Shown here: in pieces, positions 17,093-25,497 of the stretch
How the letters are laid out: the number at the start of each line of letters is the position of its first letter
How positions within the stretch are numbered: position 1 is the first letter of the stretch
The notes under the pieces: model-generated
Databases searched by the model: none
What the model saw: only the letters and a program-made list of their open reading frames with translations
What the model was told of the DNA's origin: nothing
Program-made: the position numbers and the translations under genes
Source of the DNA: Gaiellasilicea sp963749515
GTDB lineage: Bacteria; Actinomycetota; Thermoleophilia; Gaiellales; Gaiellaceae
NCBI GenBank assembly: GCA_963749515.1
Contig: CAVVMR010000002.1
Coordinates: forward strand, 124,001-188,000
Direction: 5' to 3'
DNA: 64,000 bases

Positions 17093-18120
17093 ACGGCGAC
17101 GCGGGCGGTCTGCTCGTGCACGAACGCGCGCAGGCGTCCGAGCACGTCGGGATCGGTGTCCGGCATCACTCCGTGACCGAGGTTGAAGATGTGCCCTGGC
17201 CGGCCCGCGGCCCGCGCCAGCACATCCAGGGTCGCGGCCTGAATCCGCTCCCACGGCCCGAGCAGGATCGCTCCGTCGAGGTTCCCCTGCACGCCGCGCT
17301 CCTCGCCGACGGCCTCCCAGCCCCAGTCGAGCGGAATCCGCCAGTCGAGCCCGATCACGTCGCCCCCCGCGTCGCGCATCTGCTCGAGCAGGGTCGCCGT
17401 GCCGGTGCCGAAGTGGATCGTCGGAGCGTCGACGGCCGCGAGGATTCGCGCCGAATAGGGCTTGACGAACTCCTCGTAGTCGGCCGGCGAGAGCGCGCCG
17501 ACCCAGGAGTCGAAGAGCTGGATCACGTCGGCTCCCGCCCGCACCTTGGCCTGGACATAGCGCGTGAAGGCGTCCGTGAGCTTCTCCATCAGCGCGTGCC
17601 AGGTCTGCGGCTCGGCGTACATCATCCGCTTGACGTTCAGGAACTCGCGACTCGGTTTGCCTTCGATCAGGTAGCCGGCGACCGTGAAGGGACCGCCGCA
17701 GAAGCCGATCACGGCCTGGTCGGCGCGCAGCTCGCGCCGCACGATCGAGACCGCCTCGAGGATGAACGGCACCGACTCCTCGGGCTCCGGGACGGTCAAG
17801 CGCTCGACGTCTGCGAGCGAGCGGATGGGGCGGTCGATCACCGGGCCGACGTTCTCCACGAGCTCGACGTTCACGCCCATCCCGAGCAGCGGCAGCATGA
17901 TGTCGGCGAACATCACGGCCGCATCCACGTCGTGGCGGCGCACCGGCTGCAGCGTCACCTCCGCGCACAGGTCGGGCTCGTAGCAGACCTCGAACAGCGT
18001 GTGGGTCTTCCGGATCTCGCGGTACTCCGGCAGCGACCGCCCGGCCTGGCGCATGAACCAGACCGGTGTGCGCTCCGTGGGCTCGAGACGAGCAGCGCGG
18101 ACGAGAAGTGGCTCTGCCAT
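17089..18120 (-). CDS. hemE: Uroporphyrinogen decarboxylase
   Basis: 343 aa from ATG 18120; an in-frame start at 18165 would add 15 unrelated residues. It decarboxylates uroporphyrinogen III to coproporphyrinogen III. Signatures: TPVWFMRQAGRSLPEYR, CGGPFTVAGYLIEG, DVIQLFDSWVGALS, FGTGTATLLEQM and FNLGHGVMPDTDPD near the end. It is the first gene of a four-gene operon. A TAGCCT box at 18136-18131 on this strand lies 10 nt before the ATG. Confidence 0.95.
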   Translation of the reverse strand: MAEPLLVRAARLEPTERTPVWFMRQAGRSLPEYREIRKTHTLFEVCYEPDLCAEVTLQPVRRHDVDAAVMFADIMLPLLGMGVNVELVENVGPVIDRPIRSLADVERLTVPEPEESVPFILEAVSIVRRELRADQAVIGFCGGPFTVAGYLIEGKPSREFLNVKRMMYAEPQTWHALMEKLTDAFTRYVQAKVRAGADVIQLFDSWVGALSPADYEEFVKPYSARILAAVDAPTIHFGTGTATLLEQMRDAGGDVIGLDWRIPLDWGWEAVGEERGVQGNLDGAILLGPWERIQAATLDVLARAAGRPGHIFNLGHGVMPDTDPDVLGRLRAFVHEQTARVAV

Positions 18121-18129
18121 GGGCCGAAG

Positions 18130-18135
18130 TAGGCT
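18130..18135 (+). promoter_or_regulatory. -10-like hexamer TAGGCT, NBR1-Ig-like gene
   Basis: 9 nt before ATG 18145. Shares the palindromic core TAGGCTA with the opposite-strand box of hemE. Confidence 0.5.
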
Positions 18136-18136
18136 A
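18131..18136 (-). promoter_or_regulatory. -10-like hexamer TAGCCT, hemE operon
   Basis: 10 nt before the hemE ATG (18120). It overlaps the plus-strand box of the divergent gene by five bases, so the two promoters would compete. Confidence 0.5.
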
Positions 18137-18144
18137 CCCCGCGC

Positions 18145-18957
18145 ATGGAGCGCGTCGGCGAGCATCCGATCCCGGCCGGCCCGCTGGCGGTCAAGTGGCT
18201 GGCGTACGAGCTGCCTGAGCTTCGCGCAGGGGCCGAGACGACGGCGCGAGTCTCGCTCCAGAACGCGGGGACGGCCACCTGGCGCTCACGCTCCGCGGCG
18301 GGCGTGAAGCTCTCCTACCACTGGCTCGACGACCGCGGCAACGCGATCGTCTGGGATGGAGCGCGGGTCGACTTCGAGCAGCCGGTCGCACCCGGCGAGG
18401 AGGTGGAGGCGGCTGTCGTTCTCCGCCCGCCTCAGCCGCCCGGGCGGTATCGACTCGCATTCGACCTCGTCGAGGAGCTGCGGTTCTGGTTCGCCGAAGT
18501 CGGCTCGTCACCGCTCGAGCTGGACGTCGAGGTGGCGCCGCGAATCGCGGAACGCCGGTTGGCGGTTGCCGTCCACGGTGGCAGCGACCCCGAGACCGCA
18601 GCCGCGCTGGCCGCGCAGGAGGAGGCGTTCGTCGACGAGGACCCCGTCGCAACGGCGCATCTGGTCGCGGGCGCCCTACCCGAGCCGGACTGGTCGTCGC
18701 GCGTGCTCGACGCCCATGCCGAGGGCTTCGCCGCGGTCGGCGGCTCGATCGAGACGCGCGACCGGTCGCTCCGCCCGTGGGCGCCCGGAGGTGGCCGCAA
18801 CCCGGCCTTTGCGCATCCTCTCCTGCTCCCCTCGCTGCTCGCCGGCATCGAGCCGGGCGAGCACGAGGGCCTGCCGGCCTACCGGGCGGACGGAGAGCCG
18901 TCGATCTTCGACGGCCGGATCAGACTTCGACTGCCACGCGGTCGTCCACGCGGCTGA
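18145..18957 (+). CDS. Protein with N-terminal NBR1-Ig-like domain, function unknown
   Basis: 270 aa. Residues about 15-130 resemble the NBR1/FW Ig-like domain: LQNAGTATWRS, LSYHWLDDRGNAIVWDGAR, PGEEVEAAVVLR and PPGRYRLAFDLVEE. The rest (LAVAVHGGSD, AHAEGFAAVGG, LRPWAPGGGRNPAF, EPSIFDGRIRLRLP) faintly recalls part of a GT2 fold but lacks the expected donor motifs. No signal peptide. It lies between the heme/wzt operon and wzm, overlapping wzm by 38 bp at the 3' ends, so a role in glycan export or recognition is plausible but unproven. Confidence 0.75.
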   Translation: MERVGEHPIPAGPLAVKWLAYELPELRAGAETTARVSLQNAGTATWRSRSAAGVKLSYHWLDDRGNAIVWDGARVDFEQPVAPGEEVEAAVVLRPPQPPGRYRLAFDLVEELRFWFAEVGSSPLELDVEVAPRIAERRLAVAVHGGSDPETAAALAAQEEAFVDEDPVATAHLVAGALPEPDWSSRVLDAHAEGFAAVGGSIETRDRSLRPWAPGGGRNPAFAHPLLLPSLLAGIEPGEHEGLPAYRADGEPSIFDGRIRLRLPRGRPRG

Positions 18958-19720
18958 AGACGAACGCGCCGAGGGCGAGCGCCACGACGGCTGAGACGGT
19001 GAGGTAGATCGCGTCGCCGGCTGCAGGCGTCTGGCCGAAGAAGAGCGGGTCGCGCACGGCCTCGATCGCAGGCGTCAGCGGGTTCCCGTAGTGGACGAGG
19101 TCGACGAGACGCGGGTGGTCGCTGACGCCCGGGATGCTCTCGAGCGAGTAGAGCACCGGCGTCAGGAAGAACCAGGGCAGCAGCAGCGCGGCGACGAGAT
19201 GCTCGACGTCGCGGTAGAGCGCGTTGAGCGAGGCAACGACGAGCGAGAGCCCCGCCACGAGGCACACCGCGAGCGCCGCAAGCGGAATCGCGAGCCAGAC
19301 GGTGTCCCGCGCCGAGGGCACGTACGCGAGGCTGAGCGCGATCACGATCGCGAGCATCACGACGAGCCCGACGAGCTGCGTCGCCACGATCGAAAGCGGC
19401 ACGAGCTGGCGCGGGAAGCGCACCTTCCGGATCAGATTCGCGTTCTCGAGCAGGCTCCGGGAGGCGGACTGGAGCGAGGTGGAGAAGAACACCCAGACCG
19501 GCAGGCCGGCGAGCAGGAAGAGCCAGTAGTGCTCGTAGTTCGCCGTCTGGATCTTCAGCATCACGCTGAAGACGAGCAGGTAGACGAGCATCAGCACCAC
19601 CGGGTGCGCGAGCGACCAGACGAGACCGAGCACGGAGCCCTTGTACTTCGCCCGTAGGTCGCGCCGGAACAGGCTGCCGAAGAGCTCGCGATAGCGGAAG
19701 AGATCGGCGTAAACCGTCAC
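18920..19720 (-). CDS. wzm: ABC-2 type polysaccharide export permease
   Basis: 266 aa, about six membrane helices. The N-terminal LFRRDLRAKYKGSVLGLVWSL motif and LLENANLIRKVRFPRQLVPL are characteristic of Wzm/KpsM/TagG permeases that export completed glycans. The partner ATPase is probably the wzt gene at 15009-16211, separated by hemH, hemE and the NBR1-like gene. The start GTG 19720 has a TACACT box 11 nt upstream. Confidence 0.92.
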   Translation of the reverse strand: MTVYADLFRYRELFGSLFRRDLRAKYKGSVLGLVWSLAHPVVLMLVYLLVFSVMLKIQTANYEHYWLFLLAGLPVWVFFSTSLQSASRSLLENANLIRKVRFPRQLVPLSIVATQLVGLVVMLAIVIALSLAYVPSARDTVWLAIPLAALAVCLVAGLSLVVASLNALYRDVEHLVAALLLPWFFLTPVLYSLESIPGVSDHPRLVDLVHYGNPLTPAIEAVRDPLFFGQTPAAGDAIYLTVSAVVALALGAFVFSRVDDRVAVEV

Positions 19721-19731
19721 AGGTGCCGACT

Positions 19732-19737
19732 AGTGTA
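19732..19737 (-). promoter_or_regulatory. -10-like hexamer TACACT, wzm
   Basis: 11 nt before GTG 19720. Confidence 0.45.
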
Positions 19738-19756
19738 GGCCGCGTGCCTGCTCATA

Positions 19757-19773
19757 CAGCCCTAACAGGGCTG
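19757..19773. promoter_or_regulatory. Perfect 7-bp inverted repeat upstream of the glycan-initiation gene (possible operator)
   Basis: The arms CAGCCCT and AGGGCTG flank three bases. The site ends 3 bp before the predicted -10 hexamer (19777-19782), so it covers the expected -35/spacer region of the gene that starts at 19791. A repressor site or a short hairpin are both possible. Confidence 0.4.
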
Positions 19774-19776
19774 CTC

Positions 19777-19782
19777 TACGCT
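19777..19782 (+). promoter_or_regulatory. -10-like hexamer TACGCT, glycan-initiation gene
   Basis: 8 nt before GTG 19791; preceded at 19757-19773 by an inverted repeat in the position of the -35/spacer. Confidence 0.5.
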
Positions 19783-19790
19783 TTCCGTTC

Positions 19791-21611
19791 GTGAGCGAGA
19801 TCGTCACGCTCGCGGCCCTTCCGGTCGCGGCTCTCGTCCTCTGGACGCTCCTACGCTCGCGCCTCGACGAGCGACTCGTCGCCGAGCCGACCGGGGAGCG
19901 CTGGCACGAGCGCGCGACGCCGACATTCGGCGGCGTCGGCATCTTCGCGGGCTTCGCCGCGGGCGTGCTGATCGCGATCGCCGTGGGGGCGGTCGAATCG
20001 TCAAACGAGCTGTTCGGGATCCTCGCCGGCTGCACGCTCCTCTTCCTGGCGGGGCTCGCGGACGACCTCTACTCGCTCCGCCCGTGGATGAAGCTTGCGG
20101 CCCAGCTCGGTGCGGCGGGAATCGTGCTCGCGAGCGGTCTATCGGTCGAGATCGTGGCGAACGACATCGTCGCGGTCGTGCTCGCGCTTGTCTGGCTGGT
20201 CGGGATCACGAACGCGTTCAATCTGCTGGACAACATGGACGGGCTCGCAGCAACGCTCGCCGCGGTCTCGTGTGGCGTCTTCGCGGTGCACGCCGTCGCA
20301 CTCGAGAACCAGAACGAGATCGTGCTCCCCCTCGCGCTTGCACTCGGCGGCGCCTGCGTTGCCTTCCTGCCTTTCAATCTTCGAGCCGACCGGCCCGCAG
20401 CTGTGTTCATGGGCGACTCGGGCAGTCAGGTGATCGGCTTCGGTCTCGCCTCGCTCGGACTCGCGTCGAGCTGGACGGTCGCCGGCGCGACCCTGACCGG
20501 CATGCTGCTGCCCCTGCTCGTGCTCGCGATTCCGATCCTCGACACCACGCTCGTCACGATCCGCCGCACGCGAGAACGACGGCCCGTGACACAGGGCGGT
20601 CGCGACCACTCGTCGCACCGTCTCGTCTACTACGGGCTCTCCGAGCGGCAGGCGGTTGCCGTGCTGGCGCTCCTGGCTGCGCTGCTCGGGCTGACCGGGC
20701 TGGCCTACAACGTTCTCAACAACGCGCGGGTGACCGCCTTCGGCGTCCTCGTTTCGTTCGTGGTGCTCGTGCAGTTCGCGAGCTTCCTCGGCGACCTGGA
20801 GGAACGCTCGCGCCGCGCCGATCCGGGTGAGCCACCGTCGCTCCTGCGTGCGCTCGTTTCGCAGCCCCGCCGGCTCGTCGAGGTGCTCGTCGACTTCGCG
20901 ATCATCTGCACCTCCTTCCTCGTCTCGTATCTGCTCTTCATCGACGGCAAGGGCACCGACGTGGAGCGTGCGATCTTCCTCACGACCCTGCCGGTGCTGC
21001 TCGGCGCCCGCTACGTGTTCTTCGTCCTGTTCGGGATCTATCGCCGTGTCTGGCGGTACGCAGCGCCACGCGACCTGATCGCGATCGCGGCAGCGACGTT
21101 CCTCTCTGCACCGGTGGCGCTGGCAATCGTGGCGAGGATACGAACGCTCTCCGGCTTCCCGCTCGAGATCTTCCTCGTCGACGCGCTCCTCTGCAGCGCT
21201 CTCGTCGCGGGCGCGCGCCTCGCGCTCAAGATGGCGCCCGACCTGCTCGCTGCGTCCCGCCGCGGGCCCCGGGTGCGAACGCTGATCGTGGGCGCAGGTC
21301 GCTCCGGGCGACGGCTTGCCCGCGAGCTTCGTGAGACGCCGCGCTCGCACGTCGTCGGATTCCTGGACGACAACCCGAGCGTTCGCCGGCGCCGCGTCCT
21401 CGGCGTCAAGGTGCTGGGCGGCCTCGACGAGATCGAAGACCTGCTTACGGTCGCCCGGCCGGACGAGGTGCTCGTCACGATTCCGGACGTTGAGCCTGAG
21501 CGGCTCGACGCCGTGCTACAGGCCTGTGCGGCGGCCGGCACCCCGTGCCGGCTCGTCCGCAGCCACACCGAGATCACGCATTCTCCCCTGGTCGAAGTCC
21601 GCGCCGAATGA
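19791..21611 (+). CDS. Fusion: WecA/MraY-like phosphoglycosyltransferase plus CapD/WbpM N-terminal module
   Basis: 606 aa. Residues about 1-300 are a polytopic sugar-phosphate:undecaprenyl-phosphate transferase: GVGIFAGF, LAGLADDLYSLRP, NAFNLLDNMDGLAA, FMGDSGSQVIGF and the basic VTQGGRDHSSHRL loop. Residues about 350-600 match the membrane and nucleotide-binding N-terminal half of CapD/WbpM/PglF: GIYRRVWRYAAPRDLIAI, VDALLCSALVAGARLAL, then Rossmann LIVGAGRSGRRLARELR and FLDDN. The catalytic dehydratase half of those enzymes is absent. GTG 19791 follows a TACGCT box. It probably starts lipid-linked glycan synthesis; the C-terminal half may regulate or anchor. Confidence 0.85.
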   Translation: MSEIVTLAALPVAALVLWTLLRSRLDERLVAEPTGERWHERATPTFGGVGIFAGFAAGVLIAIAVGAVESSNELFGILAGCTLLFLAGLADDLYSLRPWMKLAAQLGAAGIVLASGLSVEIVANDIVAVVLALVWLVGITNAFNLLDNMDGLAATLAAVSCGVFAVHAVALENQNEIVLPLALALGGACVAFLPFNLRADRPAAVFMGDSGSQVIGFGLASLGLASSWTVAGATLTGMLLPLLVLAIPILDTTLVTIRRTRERRPVTQGGRDHSSHRLVYYGLSERQAVAVLALLAALLGLTGLAYNVLNNARVTAFGVLVSFVVLVQFASFLGDLEERSRRADPGEPPSLLRALVSQPRRLVEVLVDFAIICTSFLVSYLLFIDGKGTDVERAIFLTTLPVLLGARYVFFVLFGIYRRVWRYAAPRDLIAIAAATFLSAPVALAIVARIRTLSGFPLEIFLVDALLCSALVAGARLALKMAPDLLAASRRGPRVRTLIVGAGRSGRRLARELRETPRSHVVGFLDDNPSVRRRRVLGVKVLGGLDEIEDLLTVARPDEVLVTIPDVEPERLDAVLQACAAAGTPCRLVRSHTEITHSPLVEVRAE

Positions 21612-23737
21612 TCCTGCGCCTGCGGACGCTCTGGCCCGTGCTCGGCGCCTACTTCGGGCTCGCCGCGCTCTACGCCTGGCAGGCGGCGGAGCGGAAAACG
21701 CCGACGCTCTTCAGCGACGAGATCGAATTCACCCAGATCTCGCGCTCGATCGCCGATACCGGCCGGGCAGCCCTTCGCGGCGGCGAGCCCGCTCCGGACG
21801 TCTCGCTCTACGCATACCTCGCCGCACCGGCGTGGTGGCTCGGCGACGTCGACAGCGCCTACGGAGCGATCAAGGTTCTCGGCGTCCTGCTGATGACAGC
21901 GGCAATCTTCCCCGCGTATGCCCTCGCCCGACTCGTTGTCTCGCGGCCGTACGCCCTCTTCGCGGCGGTCGGAACCGTCGCCGCACCTGCGCTCGCGTAT
22001 TCGCCCTTCCTCGTCGACGAACCGCTTGCGTACCCGGCCTCGACGCTTGCGCTGCTGCTGATCGCGCGCGCCGGCATTCGGCCATCGAGGATGTCGATCG
22101 GGCTCGCGCTCGCCGCCTGCGTCTCCGGCGTGCTCGTCCGCACGCAGCTGGCGATCCTGCTGCCCGTGCTCGGGTTCGTCCTGCTCGGCCGCGCGTGGCG
22201 GAGCGAGCAGGTGCGGCAGTGGCGCGCGACCTGGACCGCGTGGGACTGGGCCGGGGCCGCAACGCTCGTCGTCGGACTGACCGTCGGCGTGTCCGCGCTG
22301 CTCGGGCACCGCTCCGCAAGCTGGTACACCGCGACCGGATTCTTCAAGTCGCGGATGCTCGAGTACGGGATCTGGGCCGTCGGCTCGCTCGCGATCGGAC
22401 TCGGAGTAATCCCGCTGATCGCAGGGCTGGCCGGGCTCGTTGCCCGACGCGGGGAACGCCGGGACGAAGCGCGAGCGACCCTGGCGACGCTGACTGCATC
22501 GGCTATCGCCGTCTTCTGTCTCTACACGGCCGTGAAGGCCGCGTACCTCTCCACGAGGCTGGCGATCGTGATTGCCGAGCGAAACTTGATCTATCTCGTG
22601 CCGCTGCTCTTCGTTGGTACGGCGCTCGTGCTCGAACGGCGGCGACCGTCGCTGCTCGCGACCGCGGCCGCAACGGCCATCGCGGTCTACCTCGTCACGG
22701 CGACGCCTCATTCGCTCAACAGCTATCCGAACTACGAGGCGCATGGGCTCGCGATCGCCGCGTTCGCGAACCGGATCCCCAAGTGGCCGGCCGAGACGAT
22801 CGAGACGGCACTCGCCCTCGTGGCTCTGGGCTCCGGCCTGGCTCTCGTCGCCTTGCGCCTCGTGCGCTCGGCTCGAATCGGGCTTGCCGTCGGTGGCGTG
22901 ATCGCCGCTTTCGCGCTGACGTGGTCGCTCACGACCGAGATCTACGCCGCGAACGGGGAGCGGTACGCGTCCGACCAGCAGTATGGAGTCCTCCCGCTGC
23001 CGCCGAGTTGGGTCGACAACCTCACCGGTGGCGATCGAACCGCGCTCGTGGGGCAGGGGATGAGCGACCCGAACCCCATCTGGCAGCTCGAGTTCTGGAA
23101 CCGCTCGATCGAGTACTTCATGGGAATCGACAGCAGTGCCCCCGGTCCCGGCCAAACCGCGACCCCGAACCTCGACGACCCAAACGGAACGCTCGCCCCC
23201 CACGATCTCGGAGCCGAGTACGCGGTCGCAGTGGGCGGCGTCGCGATCGCCGCGCCGAAACTGACCACGGTCGGCGGCATGGAGCTCTACCGTCTCAGCC
23301 GCAGGCCCGTCCGCTTGCGCGAGACGAAGAGCGGCGTCGCCGTCGACGGCTGGATGGGTGAGAGTGCGTCGTACACGCGCTACGACATCACCGAACTCCC
23401 TCGCGGCTACGTCAAGGTGTTCCTCTCCCGAGAGGCTGCGTGCTTCCCGAATCTGCCACCTGCAGCTGCGACGGTGAGTATCGGCCCCGTCGCAATCGAT
23501 CGCGCCGAGCAGCCCTCGATCGGCCGCGTGACGGAGAGGCGCACCGTGAGGGTTTCTGCCTGTCAGCCGAACCCCGTCATCCTGCGCATGCCGCGCGTCC
23601 CGTGGCGGGTCGAGGTGACCGTCGACCCGCCGTTCGTCCCGCGGGAGCTCGATCCCAACCAGCCCGACGCTCGGCGCCTCGGCGCGAAGATCGCCTTCGC
23701 GTTCGTGCCCTTCGAGGAGCTAGCGGAGAACGAGTAG
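21608..23737 (+). CDS. Large polytopic membrane protein, GT-C glycosyltransferase-like
   Basis: 709 aa from ATG 21608, overlapping the previous stop (ATGA). About 11-12 helices, with an acidic pair in the first external loop (LFSDEIEFTQISRSIADTG) in the position of the DE/DD motif of GT-C enzymes (ArnT, PMT families), then an outer C-terminal beta-rich domain (about 540-705). Polyprenyl-linked sugars are the usual donors in that superfamily. Assignment to a family is not possible by eye. A similar protein lies at 27547-29613. Confidence 0.75.
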   Translation: MILRLRTLWPVLGAYFGLAALYAWQAAERKTPTLFSDEIEFTQISRSIADTGRAALRGGEPAPDVSLYAYLAAPAWWLGDVDSAYGAIKVLGVLLMTAAIFPAYALARLVVSRPYALFAAVGTVAAPALAYSPFLVDEPLAYPASTLALLLIARAGIRPSRMSIGLALAACVSGVLVRTQLAILLPVLGFVLLGRAWRSEQVRQWRATWTAWDWAGAATLVVGLTVGVSALLGHRSASWYTATGFFKSRMLEYGIWAVGSLAIGLGVIPLIAGLAGLVARRGERRDEARATLATLTASAIAVFCLYTAVKAAYLSTRLAIVIAERNLIYLVPLLFVGTALVLERRRPSLLATAAATAIAVYLVTATPHSLNSYPNYEAHGLAIAAFANRIPKWPAETIETALALVALGSGLALVALRLVRSARIGLAVGGVIAAFALTWSLTTEIYAANGERYASDQQYGVLPLPPSWVDNLTGGDRTALVGQGMSDPNPIWQLEFWNRSIEYFMGIDSSAPGPGQTATPNLDDPNGTLAPHDLGAEYAVAVGGVAIAAPKLTTVGGMELYRLSRRPVRLRETKSGVAVDGWMGESASYTRYDITELPRGYVKVFLSREAACFPNLPPAAATVSIGPVAIDRAEQPSIGRVTERRTVRVSACQPNPVILRMPRVPWRVEVTVDPPFVPRELDPNQPDARRLGAKIAFAFVPFEELAENE

Positions 23738-24478
23738 CCGTTCTGGGTGCTTGCGCACGAACCGCGCCATCCCGCGCAGATGCCAGAGCGTGTGACGGCT
23801 GAGAAAGCGCTTGTCGATCACAGCGGCGTACGCGTGGTGGACGACCGCCTCGGGAACGAGCCAGCGCTCCCAACCGGCCTTTGCAGCGCGGTAGGCGACG
23901 TCGATGTCCTCGACGTAGTGGCGGAAGCCGGCGTCCCAGCCGCCGATCCCCTCCAGCATCGAGCGCCGCATCAGCAGGCAGGCGCCGCCGAGCAGCCAGT
24001 CGCCCTGCACCGGGCCTGCCGGGCGCGTCCCGTAGTGCGCGACCTGGTGCTCGTACGGGCGGCGCAGCAGCCGGAGCGGCGTTCGGCGCCAGATCGTGCC
24101 CAGCACGTCCGGGAAACGGCGGAGCGACGGCTGCCAGGTGCCGTCCGGCCAGAAGACGAGCGGGCCGACGAGGCCGGCACGTGGGTGTGCATCGGCGAAG
24201 CGGACAAGCGCTGCGACCGCACCCGGCTCGGGCACCGCGTCCGGATTGGAGACGAGCACGTAGTCGCCGGTGGTCGCCGCGATGCCGGCGTTCACGTTCG
24301 CGGCGAAGGTGCGCGGTTGCGGGCTCTCGAGCACGCGCGCCCCGGCAGGAAGCGCGCCGACGCTGCCCGGGAGGTTCGCGATCACCACGAGGTCGTCGAC
24401 CTGGGGCGCCAGCAGGGGCAGCGACTGCTCGAGCTCGCGCGCGTGACCGTGCGAGACGACGATCGCCGAGACCGTCAC
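23720..24478 (-). CDS. Glycosyltransferase family 2
   Basis: 252 aa from GTG 24478 (overlap GTGA with the previous gene's stop). GT-A fold: VSAIVVSHGHARELEQSL, an asparagine-rich TFAANVNAGIAATTGDYVLV, the donor-site NPD in SNPDAVPEPG and the acceptor segment YVEDIDVAYRAAKAGW. It resembles rhamnosyl/galactosyl transferases of glycan clusters. It is the last gene of a long minus-strand run and overlaps the convergent GT-C gene by 18 bp. Confidence 0.88.
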   Translation of the reverse strand: MTVSAIVVSHGHARELEQSLPLLAPQVDDLVVIANLPGSVGALPAGARVLESPQPRTFAANVNAGIAATTGDYVLVSNPDAVPEPGAVAALVRFADAHPRAGLVGPLVFWPDGTWQPSLRRFPDVLGTIWRRTPLRLLRRPYEHQVAHYGTRPAGPVQGDWLLGGACLLMRRSMLEGIGGWDAGFRHYVEDIDVAYRAAKAGWERWLVPEAVVHHAYAAVIDKRFLSRHTLWHLRGMARFVRKHPERLLVLR

Positions 24479-25497
24479 GCGAGCGCCTCCCGGTAGACGT
24501 CGAGTGTCCGCTCGGCCGCCACGCGCCAGCTGAACGCCTTCGCCCGCTCGATCCCTGCCGCGGCCAGCTCGTCGTGCTCGGCAAGCGCGCGACGCACGCC
24601 GTCGGCGAGGTGCTCCTCGTCGACGAAGACTGCGGCCTCGCCGGCGACCTCGCGCAGTGCCGGCTCGTCGAGCGCAACCACCGGCGTGCCGCTCGCCATC
24701 GCCTCGAGCATCGGCAGCCCGAAGCCCTCGAAGCGCGAGGGCTGCACGAGGCAGGCGGCGCCGCGATAGAGCTCCGCGAGCTCCTCCTGGGTGACGTAGC
24801 CGCGAAGGTCCGCACCCGCCTCGCTCAGGCGTGCCGCGAGCGCCTCGTCCTTCAGGGGCCCCGCAACGACCAGCGGCAGCATGGCCGCCTCCGCCGCGGC
24901 GAGCGCAGCCAGCTGGTTCTTGCGCGGCTGTACGGCCCCGACCGCGAGCACATAGGTGCCGAGCGAGAGGCTGTTCCCCGGCGTGAAGGCAGGGTCGACG
25001 CCGTTCGGGGTCACGACGACCTTCTCCTCGGGGAGGCCGTAGAGCCTGACGAGATCGGTGCGCGTGCGCTCGGAGACGGTCAGCACGCGGCGGGCCGCTC
25101 GGGCTGCGCGCGGGACGACGCGCCGGAAGACGAGGCGGTCCTTCAGCGCCATATGCGCCGCGTCGTGCTCGAACGACAGATCGTGGATCGTGACCACCGC
25201 CGGGCACGGCGAGCGAACGGGGACCGCGTACTGCGTGTGGACGAGAGCCGCGCCCGTGTAGCGAAGGAGCTGCGGCAGCGTCCGGAGCATCCGCAGCTCC
25301 TGGAGCCGAGTCCGAAGCACGAGTGGCTCGACCCCTGCGGGCACGAGCTGAGGGTGACGAGTGGCCGCGGCGATCCGCAGGCCGGAGGCTTCCGCGAGCG
25401 ATCCCAGCTCGCGCAGCAGGTTTCGCACGTACGTCTCGTCGCCGGTCCGGTGCCGGCCGAGGACGTCGGCGTCCACCACGACGAGCGGCTCGGTCAT
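24475..25497 (-). CDS. Glycosyltransferase family 4
   Basis: 340 aa. GT-B fold with N-terminal acceptor domain (VVVDADVLGRHRTGDETYVRNLL) and a donor domain with PRKNQLAAL and the retaining E-x7-E motif in FEGFGLPMLEAMASG. It is of the mannosyltransferase-like GT4 type common in actinobacterial capsule loci. The ATG at 25497 overlaps the upstream stop (ATGA). Confidence 0.9.
   Translation of the reverse strand: MTEPLVVVDADVLGRHRTGDETYVRNLLRELGSLAEASGLRIAAATRHPQLVPAGVEPLVLRTRLQELRMLRTLPQLLRYTGAALVHTQYAVPVRSPCPAVVTIHDLSFEHDAAHMALKDRLVFRRVVPRAARAARRVLTVSERTRTDLVRLYGLPEEKVVVTPNGVDPAFTPGNSLSLGTYVLAVGAVQPRKNQLAALAAAEAAMLPLVVAGPLKDEALAARLSEAGADLRGYVTQEELAELYRGAACLVQPSRFEGFGLPMLEAMASGTPVVALDEPALREVAGEAAVFVDEEHLADGVRRALAEHDELAAAGIERAKAFSWRVAAERTLDVYREALA

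Noticed and set aside
19757..19773. The inverted repeat as a terminator for wzm
   Set aside because: It lies upstream of wzm, not after it, and has no T-tract.
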